From a virus, in IMG/VR virus record IMGVR_UViG_3300045741_000143, positions 1 through 22,729 of that record: a stretch of DNA of 22,729 nt; one strand, written 5' to 3'. Below, in pieces: positions 16,680 to 22,083 of this stretch (position 1 is the stretch's first letter; each line of letters begins with the position of its first letter). The translations under genes and the position numbers were made by a program. The notes under the pieces were generated by a model, which made no database searches, was not told the DNA's origin, and saw nothing but the letters and a program-made list of their open reading frames with translations.

Positions 16680-16958
16680 TTAATCTTTTTTCTTTTCAAA
16701 TGGTAGAAGTTCCATTGTTAAGAACCTTCCTTTGCCATAACCACCATCTTCTGTAAGCCAATGACAATCTACTCCGACAATAAATGTCTTTCGTCTGTCA
16801 TCTTTGGTTGGTGCAATAGCTACGGATTTCTTAACGATCTGATCAACGACCATCTTTCTTTGTGGGTAGTCTCGGTGAACAACCTCCATACCGGACTTGA
16901 TCCAATATCTTTCAGTTATTGACTTGTTGAAACTTTCCGATAAATTAGCTTCTGACAT
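16680..16958 (-). CDS. Small SH3-like (DUF2158/YodC-like) protein
   Basis: 92 residues. The core is beta-rich: SGMEVVHRDYPQRKMVVDQI (22-41), then VGVDCHWLTEDGGYGKGRF and a final MELLPFEKKKD. The pattern 'G-x-V ... M-x-V ... V-x-C-x-W ... F ... L' resembles the small DUF2158/YodC-type domain, whose function is not established. It is the first gene after a good promoter (16989-17019), so it leads the transcript that encodes the fibres. A DNA- or protein-binding adaptor is possible. The family resemblance is tentative. Confidence 0.6.
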   Translation of the reverse strand: MSEANLSESFNKSITERYWIKSGMEVVHRDYPQRKMVVDQIVKKSVAIAPTKDDRRKTFIVGVDCHWLTEDGGYGKGRFLTMELLPFEKKKD

Positions 16959-16970
16959 ATCTTTTTAATT

Positions 16971-16982
16971 TCTTGTTTCTTG
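16971..16982 (-). promoter_or_regulatory. 12-base leader element shared with 18625-18636
   Basis: On the minus strand both leaders contain CAAGAAACAAGA, here just upstream of the ATG at 16958 and again just upstream of the ATG at 18618, each shortly after a -7 box. It may be a translation enhancer or regulator site. AT-rich composition makes some chance matching possible. Confidence 0.35.
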
Positions 16983-16988
16983 ATATAG

Positions 16989-17019
16989 CAAATGTAATTA
17001 ATTGGTCTGATAAATCAAC
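16989..17019 (-). promoter_or_regulatory. Bacteroidota-type promoter before appendage operon
   Basis: On the minus strand a -33 element GTTG (17019-17016) is followed by a 19-base spacer and TACATTTG (16996-16989), an exact TAnnTTTG -7 box. This is the layout of the Bacteroides primary-sigma promoter. The predicted start is about 16982, roughly 24 bases before the ATG at 16958. It lies in a 62-base gap after the RusA-like gene. Confidence 0.65.
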
Positions 17020-17020
17020 T

Positions 17021-17560
17021 TTATTTTTTAAGGAGTTTTATATACACTCCCGGATTCTTCTTGTCGACCCATTGCTTTCCAAAACTAGGACGTAAATAGG
17101 TCACGGAATCATCCGGAAGCCAGCCATATTCAACCATTAGATCTTGTACGGTTTGAAGTGGATTGATCCAATCGAAGTCAGCAGAGGTCTTGCGAGCAAA
17201 TGAGAATTCTACATCTACCGGATAACCCATCTTTTCACATGCATTACGAAACTTGGCAGAATCTATCTTGTAGAATATACCAAAGTCTTTCTTGTATTTA
17301 ACTGTTGATTTGCTGTTGACCAGTAGTGGCATTTTCCCTCCACCCTTTCTGAAGATGCTCACTATTCGCTTGCTATTCTTGGACGATGTAACATGGCCCG
17401 GAATGAAGCAGGTTAGTGGAGTGCCATAGTCTGAACCACGAAGGAAGCCACTACCATTGCGATTCCCACTATCATTAATCTCAGTCTTGCTGAATAGGTC
17501 GATGCGATATTGCTTTTGTCCATCAACGATGTCGATGTTTGGCTCGGTTGATCTTTCCAT
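17021..17560 (-). CDS. RusA-like Holliday-junction resolvase
   Basis: 179 residues. The RusA-type domain occupies about 49-179: FIPGHVTSSKNSKRI (52-66) matches the conserved N-terminal strand. The acidic active site is visible as D128-F-D130 and D150-D151 in SADFDWINPLQTVQD and YGWLPDDSVTY. RusA enzymes are dimeric endonucleases that cut four-way DNA junctions. In a phage this would remove recombination or replication branches before packaging. The N-terminal ~48 residues lie outside the domain and overlap the upstream membrane-protein gene by 148 bases, so the real start could be internal. The ATG at 17560 is kept because it is preceded by an A-rich leader (ATAAAAAG). Confidence 0.8.
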   Translation of the reverse strand: MERSTEPNIDIVDGQKQYRIDLFSKTEINDSGNRNGSGFLRGSDYGTPLTCFIPGHVTSSKNSKRIVSIFRKGGGKMPLLVNSKSTVKYKKDFGIFYKIDSAKFRNACEKMGYPVDVEFSFARKTSADFDWINPLQTVQDLMVEYGWLPDDSVTYLRPSFGKQWVDKKNPGVYIKLLKK

Positions 17561-17901
17561 CTTTTTATATATGTTGTCTTATTTAAATCGTTTCTTGTTG
17601 CATAGTACTTGCCATCATGAAAGAATGGAAACATAAGTGCCATTGAACATGAGAGAAGAACCATTGAAAGAAGCATCTTTACTTCTATGTGCATTCCCAT
17701 CATTCCTACACAGGCTATAACAACAACCAATAGGCGTTGAATGGTGAAAAGTTTGTGCAGATCTTCTTTGTCGGGATCACTTGCTTGTATTCGATCAAAG
17801 AAATAAGCAGCTTCTCTAAAGCCCTCTATTTGTGCATAGCATATAAAGCAGCATATGATCACTATATACTTTGCAAGTAAAAGGTAGATCATAGCATTCA
17901 T
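17413..17901 (-). CDS. Multi-TM membrane protein, unknown
   Basis: 162 residues with hydrophobic segments at about 4-22 (MIYLLLAKYIVIICCFICYA), 58-72 and 74-93 (two close segments), and 141-160 (MIVGIAMVVASFVVQTMAL). Between the third and last there is a polar loop (NLNKTTYIKRWKDQPSQTST). The ATG overlaps the previous gene's TGA (ATGA), which points to translational coupling. The last TM segment is coded inside the region that also codes the N-terminus of the RusA-like protein in another frame. Not recognised. A host-membrane role such as superinfection control is possible but only guessed. Confidence 0.6.
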   Translation of the reverse strand: MNAMIYLLLAKYIVIICCFICYAQIEGFREAAYFFDRIQASDPDKEDLHKLFTIQRLLVVVIACVGMMGMHIEVKMLLSMVLLSCSMALMFPFFHDGKYYATRNDLNKTTYIKRWKDQPSQTSTSLMDKSNIASTYSARLRLMIVGIAMVVASFVVQTMALH

Positions 17902-18158
17902 GACGAGTGGCCGGATTGAAGTGTCTTGTATTTATTATAAGACCCTATCCAGAATCCTGCAATAGCCGTACTGCCTATGGCAACTAATGGAATCCACTGA
18001 TCGATTGCTATAATTAACCCTATTCCAAAGAAAATAGGAAATCCAATTCCTACAATACTTGTAAGCCAATCGCGTTTAAACGATCCGTCTTCTTGTTTTT
18101 TCTTAAACACCCATTGCATGAATGGCTGTCCGTCGGTTAAGTCTTTAGTTTGTTCCAT
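17898..18158 (-). CDS. Small two-TM membrane protein, unknown
   Basis: 86 residues. A polar N-terminal segment (MEQTKDLTDGQPFMQWVFKK) is followed by two hydrophobic helices at about 34-51 (IVGIGFPIFFGIGLIIA) and 56-72 (IPLVAIGSTAIAGFWIG), with a polar tail ending SGHSS. It overlaps both neighbours (14 bases with the gene before, 4 with the gene after). A holin is conceivable from size and topology, but it lies far from the lysis cassette. Not recognised. Confidence 0.6.
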   Translation of the reverse strand: MEQTKDLTDGQPFMQWVFKKKQEDGSFKRDWLTSIVGIGFPIFFGIGLIIAIDQWIPLVAIGSTAIAGFWIGSYNKYKTLQSGHSS

Positions 18159-18618
18159 CTTCTGTATTTGTTAGTTCTTCTATTTGATGAGCAATCGTTG
18201 AGAGTTTCTCAGGATTAAGTTCTTTAAGTATTTTTATTTGTACATCGATTAGGTCTTCTTGCACTTTATTTTCAGCAAGAACTTTAAGAACTTCTTGAAA
18301 TGCAGGACTTGAAAAAATCAACTTCTCTTGCTCTTCCATAAATTTTTTATGTAAATCAAGTTCTGTTTTACGATACCATAAACCATTGCCAAGTACAGTA
18401 ACACCTTGTTCAGAAAGCATGTGTAGTGCATGGCCATCTGCTCCTAGGTTAGGACTAGTTGCAATAGATGTAGATGAATCCGGTATTGGAGGCGTGGACG
18501 GAAAGCGGAGTGAGGGGTTGTTTAGAATTGTCGAGTATCCATTGGTATTTATCGGATCCAAAGTAGTCAACTCCTTGTGTTGAGTACTGAACGATTTCTC
18601 GTTGTTTGCGTTTATCAT
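18145..18618 (-). CDS. Soluble helical protein, unknown
   Basis: 157 residues. The first ~65 residues are polar, P/S/T/N-rich and probably disordered (STILNNPSLRFPSTPPIPDS). The rest is helical with charged residues (KFMEEQEKLIFSSPAFQEVL, then ENKVQEDLIDVQIKILKELN). No motif is recognised. It is the first gene after a -7 box with an inverted repeat at the predicted transcription start, and it overlaps the next gene by 14 bases. No function proposed. Confidence 0.65.
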   Translation of the reverse strand: MINANNEKSFSTQHKELTTLDPINTNGYSTILNNPSLRFPSTPPIPDSSTSIATSPNLGADGHALHMLSEQGVTVLGNGLWYRKTELDLHKKFMEEQEKLIFSSPAFQEVLKVLAENKVQEDLIDVQIKILKELNPEKLSTIAHQIEELTNTEDGTN

Positions 18619-18640
18619 TTTTCATCTTGTTTCTTGTTTT

Positions 18641-18662
18641 CTGTGAGCATTATTACTCACAG
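18641..18662 (-). promoter_or_regulatory. Inverted repeat at predicted start of transcription
   Basis: A perfect 7-bp inverted repeat (CTGTGAG ... CTCACAG, 8-base loop) directly follows the -7 box at 18663-18670 on the minus strand, so it covers the expected transcription start of the gene at 18618. It has no T-run after it on either strand, so it suits an operator or a 5' hairpin more than a terminator. Confidence 0.5.
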
Positions 18663-18670
18663 CAAATATA
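18663..18670 (-). promoter_or_regulatory. -7 box TATATTTG before 18618 gene
   Basis: Exact TAnnTTTG on the minus strand in the 60-base gap before the ATG at 18618. No TTG is found at the right spacing upstream, so the -33 part is weak. Activation by a phage factor or the neighbouring inverted repeat is possible. Confidence 0.45.
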
Positions 18671-18678
18671 GAAATACT

Positions 18679-19119
18679 TTAAGGAAAAGTTGTATAATTC
18701 CAAAGATTTTTTTTAACAATCCCCGGTTCAGACTTCTCTGATATTCTACCACCTTTAGCATACCTACTACCATCCAATCTCTCCATTCTACTTTGTACGT
18801 TCTGATGTGTGTCATCTGTGTAATCATCATACTGCTTAGGCTTGTAATCATGACGCATACCTGTCCAGATAGAATACTCTCCACCATCTGCTAATCTTGG
18901 TACCCAAGATGTAGATAACTGATGCTTTGTAAGATCTGTTGTGTTTACCTCTCCACCGGTATTGAGTGGAAGAAACTTAGTGTGAAGAGGGCCATGTTCT
19001 TTTGTGTTGATAGATCCCCATGATTTCTTATTGATGCCTTTATTGATATCACCAAGTCCACCACCATTATTGAAATGATCTCTTGATTGTTTTATGATGC
19101 TATCGTATAGACCTTTCAT
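18679..19119 (-). CDS. Small GG-motif protein, unknown
   Basis: 146 residues, polar and mostly without predicted hydrophobic core. Three copies of a short GG motif are visible: LNTGGEV (52-58), LADGGEY (76-82) and YAKGGRI (120-126). A fourth, YSEGGEI, is in the histidine-phosphatase fusion two genes upstream. Such motifs may be sites of binding or processing in virion proteins; this is not established. The ATG overlaps the preceding gene's TGA (ATGA at 19116-19119). Not recognised otherwise. Confidence 0.65.
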   Translation of the reverse strand: MKGLYDSIIKQSRDHFNNGGGLGDINKGINKKSWGSINTKEHGPLHTKFLPLNTGGEVNTTDLTKHQLSTSWVPRLADGGEYSIWTGMRHDYKPKQYDDYTDDTHQNVQSRMERLDGSRYAKGGRISEKSEPGIVKKNLWNYTTFP

Positions 19120-19664
19120 ATGATTGAATCATTAAACATAATACTAAAATTACTATCATCATTCACATGACGAACAAAGTCCTGTGGGGTAATGTTGTCT
19201 AACTTAGCATACGGGGTGTCGGCTATGAATGAAGAATAAAACCTTGCAAACTCCGAGCAGATATCTCTACCTGAACTCCCCAGCCCCGTTATATTGATGC
19301 CGGTCTTTCGAACAATCGCTATTCGAAGAAGGAGTGCAAAGTCGTACTTAGTTCCGATCTCTCCGCGATTCATTGCCTGAGTGATTGCATCATAGATCTT
19401 AACTATAAGATTTGGTCTTATGATACAGAAATCTTTGTACTCTCTGATACGGTCAGATAGAAAATCAGGGTGAACACCTTTACTGTTGCTATCAATGATA
19501 AACTTTCTACCACCCATTTCAAACACTACCCCTACATGGGTATAATAAGCATTATCGAAATACATGATCAGTCTGGCCAGGATAGAACTTCCCCTGAACA
19601 AGATTATATCACCGTGCTTTATTTCAGCACGACGATTGGCATACTTAATTTCACACTGTGTCAT
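19116..19664 (-). CDS. Permuted papain-like (YiiX/NlpC-P60-type) hydrolase
   Basis: About 182 residues from ATG at 19664, which follows the previous stop with only four bases between (TAA-gcag-ATG). A TTG at 19718 or ATG at 19709 would lengthen it but force a 41-50 base overlap. The domain starts with EIKHGDIILFRGSS and has a conserved histidine in NAYYTHVGVVFEMGG, followed much later by the nucleophile cysteine in GSSGRDICSEFARF. His before Cys is the order of circularly permuted papain-like enzymes (YiiX/NlpC-P60 type), which cleave amide bonds in peptidoglycan peptides or lipids. An acidic residue after the histidine strand (IIDSNSK) may complete the triad. In a phage it could act at cell entry or exit. 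The fold is fairly clear; the substrate is unknown. Confidence 0.72.
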   Translation of the reverse strand: MTQCEIKYANRRAEIKHGDIILFRGSSILARLIMYFDNAYYTHVGVVFEMGGRKFIIDSNSKGVHPDFLSDRIREYKDFCIIRPNLIVKIYDAITQAMNRGEIGTKYDFALLLRIAIVRKTGINITGLGSSGRDICSEFARFYSSFIADTPYAKLDNITPQDFVRHVNDDSNFSIMFNDSII

Positions 19665-19668
19665 CTGC

Positions 19669-20799
19669 TTAAGATTTAGGTTTAGGAGTCTGGGCATTAC
19701 AGCAGCCATGTTTATCAACTGTTTCTTTTAATGAAAAAACTTGTCCCTGGTTAAGGGATTCGAATAACTCACAATCACTTTCATCCTCATCGAAGAACAT
19801 GCAGTTCTCACATCTTACTTTACGATCGACAAGTCCTGAGTCAGTTGGGGTAGTGGCAGAGCTGACGTGATCCATCTCTGACTCATCAGCCTGACCATAA
19901 GAATACAATCCACAAGACATGGTAGGTTTGATCTTAACATCCATTCCCTGCAAGGAACAAATCCCTTTGCTTTGAATGAACATCTTGCAACTACGACACT
20001 GAGCATACTGATCCAGCATGGTGTATTCCACCGGTTCTACTTCACCAGGCTTAGGTTGGCCCTTAATGTCAAGAAATATATCTGTGTTTATCTCACGCTT
20101 ACGGTTAAGTCCTTTGTCAAGCCATGCATTATACATGCTTACATTCCTTGAATGGGTAACAACCAAGACACGCTTACCCGGATATCGTTTATCGATGGCA
20201 GACATGTAATCTAGGAACCTATTCTTGAAAGCTTCTAATGATTCACCTTGAGGAACGACTGCCTTTTCATGATTGGCATACCAGGAAACCTGAGAGAATG
20301 TCTCATCCACCGGCTTGCCTTGAAAGGAACCAAGGTTCCAGGGACGAAGATCCCCTGTTCTTTGACTGATTGGAATGCCTAATGTTGTAGCAGCTATCTG
20401 AGCTGTGGCAACTGTACGACCCAGGTCACAACAAACAATCACATCTATCTTGCAATTAGCTTTTAAGTAAGTAGCTGCCTTCAATGCTGCTGCTGTTCCC
20501 TTATCAGTCAGAGGAATATCAGCCCAACCTCTCACTCTGTCAATGCCACCATTCTCTGCATTGTATGCAGTGGGACCATGACGAAGAAAGTAGATAGCTG
20601 CATGAGGATCACTATACAAGAAAGCACTTCTATTAACCCTACTCGCTTGAGGCAAGGCCATATCTTCCTTCTCTTCACTCTCACTTTCAGAGGCTATCTC
20701 TCCACCTTCAGAATACTGAGGACCCTTTATATTGCGATCAGACGCATTATCTTTCTTTAAACCTGTTGGGTATCCCAACATCTTGTAAAGTGTTCCCAT
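19669..20799 (-). CDS. Histidine phosphatase domain fused to two Cys4 modules
   Basis: 376 residues. The N-terminal ~50 are polar with the GG motif YSEGGEI (29-35). A histidine-phosphatase (phosphoglycerate mutase-like) domain runs from about 67 to 245: FLRHGPTAYN (71-80) with H74 as phospho-acceptor, GWADIPLTDKG (91-101), CDLGRTVATAQ (124-134) with R128, GES (185-187) with E186 as likely acid, and VVTHSRN (213-219) with H216. The C-terminal part holds two similar cysteine modules: C268, C271, C281, C296 and C330, C333, C343, C366/C367, each CxxCxxF then C then C, similar to small iron-sulfur (HiPIP-like) or zinc sites. It is the first gene of the left block, behind a strong promoter. The substrate is unknown. 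All main catalytic residues are present, so it is probably active. Confidence 0.8.
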   Translation of the reverse strand: MGTLYKMLGYPTGLKKDNASDRNIKGPQYSEGGEIASESESEEKEDMALPQASRVNRSAFLYSDPHAAIYFLRHGPTAYNAENGGIDRVRGWADIPLTDKGTAAALKAATYLKANCKIDVIVCCDLGRTVATAQIAATTLGIPISQRTGDLRPWNLGSFQGKPVDETFSQVSWYANHEKAVVPQGESLEAFKNRFLDYMSAIDKRYPGKRVLVVTHSRNVSMYNAWLDKGLNRKREINTDIFLDIKGQPKPGEVEPVEYTMLDQYAQCRSCKMFIQSKGICSLQGMDVKIKPTMSCGLYSYGQADESEMDHVSSATTPTDSGLVDRKVRCENCMFFDEDESDCELFESLNQGQVFSLKETVDKHGCCNAQTPKPKS

Positions 20800-20819
20800 A
20801 TCGAGAATTATAGCCTCTA

Positions 20820-20852
20820 CAAAGTTAATAGATTTTTAATACAACAAACAAA
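20820..20852 (-). promoter_or_regulatory. Bacteroidota-type promoter for the left block
   Basis: On the minus strand TTTG (20852-20849) is followed by a 21-base spacer and TAACTTTG (20827-20820), an exact TAnnTTTG -7 box. A start about 20812-20815 would leave a leader of some 14 bases before the ATG at 20799. This is the clearest host-type promoter along with that at 16989-17019. Confidence 0.65.
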
Positions 20853-20896
20853 TTTTAAACTCGCACCACTTTGCACCGGTTTCTTTCCCCAAGAGC

Positions 20897-20911
20897 TATA
20901 TTACTAATATA
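20897..20911. repeat. 15-bp perfect palindrome, TATATTACTAATATA
   Basis: Two 7-base arms with a single central C. Its first ten bases, TATATTACTA, recur at 21717-21726, again about 125 bases before a rightward gene start. It could be a binding site of a regulator or a phage polymerase. Confidence 0.4.
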
Positions 20912-21026
20912 ATTTTTTTTATAATTTTTTTATGAACGAGAACTTATACAAGAAGTAACCCCCTCATATCCCCCGTACCTTTCACACGAATCGAAATGAA
21001 ATATTAACTAACTAAAATTAAACAAA

Positions 21027-21371
21027 ATGAAAACGGAAGCATTAGTAAACTTGAAACCTGAAGCAGGTGTAGTATTAAGTAATAACTTAACTGAATCTTT
21101 ACCATTACAACGTATAGATATAGTTAAAGTAATTAAGAAAGTAAATAGAACTGATGGTAAGCAGGATTGGCAAGGTTACCTTATTAAGTTTAAGGAGAGT
21201 GATGTAGTGATGCCTATTTCAGGTGGTACTATATTAAATGCTAGTATAAAGCAAGACTTTGATGCCTTTGAGGTAGATAAAAGTGATAAGAAGAGTATCA
21301 GTTATGAGTTAACTGCAACGATGATGGGCTTTGATATTACTACTAAATCAGTGATCTTGAAGAAGTCGTAG
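21027..21371 (+). CDS. Small soluble protein, first rightward gene, unknown
   Basis: 114 residues, not recognised. It has alternating beta-like segments and charged loops: MKTEALVNLKPEAGVVLSNN, then LQRIDIVKVIKKVNRTDGKQ (27-46), DWQGYLIKFKESDVVMPISG (47-66) and a C-terminal ISYELTATMMGFDITTKSVI. No membrane or signal segment is seen. It is a single-gene transcript: it has its own leader upstream and a strong intrinsic terminator 15 bases after the stop. Such isolated small proteins at the start of phage blocks are often early and abundant. No function can be read from the sequence. Confidence 0.75.
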   Translation: MKTEALVNLKPEAGVVLSNNLTESLPLQRIDIVKVIKKVNRTDGKQDWQGYLIKFKESDVVMPISGGTILNASIKQDFDAFEVDKSDKKSISYELTATMMGFDITTKSVILKKS

Positions 21372-21385
21372 TAATTACATAAATT

Positions 21386-21423
21386 AGAGTGAGAGATAAG
21401 TGTGTTCTCTCACTCTTTTTTTT
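21386..21423 (+). terminator. Intrinsic terminator after 21027-21371
   Basis: A perfect 11-bp stem, AGAGTGAGAGA (21386-21396) with TCTCTCACTCT (21406-21416), a 9-base loop and a run of eight T (21416-21423). It lies 15 bases after the stop of the upstream gene. Confidence 0.92.
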
Positions 21424-21840
21424 AATCCCCATTAGGTCACATATACAGCATAGATTAATATAAGATTTATCAAATAATTTACTCAACTGCCAGATGTACT
21501 TGTTCTTCGAACTAAGACGTAACCTATATATATATTTAACTATTACTTAATAGATTATATAACTTATATATATAACTCTATCAGTTATGTTATAGACTTA
21601 AATAGAATATAGATTAATAGTAATAAGATATATATCATTAAGATATATATATTATATTATATATTATATATAAATATACATAATCATGTAAATCTATATA
21701 TAATACTAATAATCAATATATTACTAGTAAATAATATTCCGACTTATTACAATTAAATAAAAAGAAATATATTTGCTTTAAATAACAAAAAGCAATCAAC
21801 ATATAATCCAATTAGTAATCAATCAATCAAAACTCAGAAT
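21424..21840. other. AT-rich intergenic region, no gene seen
   Basis: 417 bases without a credible gene. GC content is very low: 22 of 180 bases (12%) at 21541-21720, with many TATATA tracts and the 11-base direct repeat AAGATATATAT (near 21626 and 21641). A palindrome TTACTAGTAA is at 21721-21730. It may hold an origin, a phage-polymerase promoter region or simply a spacer. The 3' end holds a candidate promoter (21768-21775). Confidence 0.55.
21768..21775 (+). promoter_or_regulatory. -7 box TATATTTG before 21841 gene
   Basis: Exact TAnnTTTG on the plus strand, 65 bases before the ATG at 21841. The -33 position has no clear TTG, and the low GC content raises the chance of a random match. Confidence 0.35.
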
Positions 21841-22080
21841 ATGAAAACTCAAGAAAAGACCCAAAAATCAATAGATTTCATAGAAGAAATAATAGCTATT
21901 TCAAAGAAATATGAGCTATCAATTGGTCATGAAGATCAACAAGGAGCATTTATAATTGAACCATATTCTGAAGGCAATTCAATGTGGCTTAGAAGTGCAT
22001 TTGAAGAGGAATTAGTTGCAATGCATTACAAGATAGAACAGAATCCTAATTGGGAGTTTAATGAACCAAATGGAGAATAA
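21841..22080 (+). CDS. Small acidic protein, unknown
   Basis: 79 residues, acidic. It begins with a helix (SIDFIEEIIAISKKYELS, 10-27) and carries the stretch IGHEDQQGAFIIEPYSEGN (28-46) followed by WLRSAFEEELVAM. The pattern 'S-x-x-HED-x-x-GAFII' resembles short proteins common in phages and plasmids, for which I know no function. The stop at 22078-22080 lies four bases before the structured segment that starts at 22084. Its leader is A/C-rich (AATCAATCAATCAAAA) with no Shine-Dalgarno site. Confidence 0.7.
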   Translation: MKTQEKTQKSIDFIEEIIAISKKYELSIGHEDQQGAFIIEPYSEGNSMWLRSAFEEELVAMHYKIEQNPNWEFNEPNGE

Positions 22081-22083
22081 TAT

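Larger units (their letters stand above)
20800..21026. promoter_or_regulatory. Divergent intergenic region between the two gene blocks
   Basis: 227 bases between the leftward and rightward blocks. It holds the leftward promoter (20820-20852), a perfect 15-bp palindrome TATATTACTAATATA (20897-20911) followed by two T-runs, two CCCCC runs (20959-20963, 20970-20974), and a near -7 box TACCTTTC (20976-20983) about 44 bases before the rightward ATG at 21027. A direct repeat GCACC (11 bases apart) lies near 20863-20878. No gene is seen. Confidence 0.55.

Noticed and set aside
18641-18662. Terminator hairpin
   Set aside because: No T-run follows the stem on either strand; it directly follows a -7 box instead.
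18657-18887. Second minus-strand frame overlapping the GG-motif gene
   Set aside because: It runs through the promoter/inverted-repeat gap, and the other frame has the coupled ATGA start and the repeated GG motifs.
19665-19718. Longer start (TTG at 19718 or ATG at 19709) for the papain-like hydrolase
   Set aside because: It would overlap the upstream gene by 41-50 bases. The ATG at 19664, four bases after the TAA, matches the spacing at neighbouring junctions, and the domain starts later.
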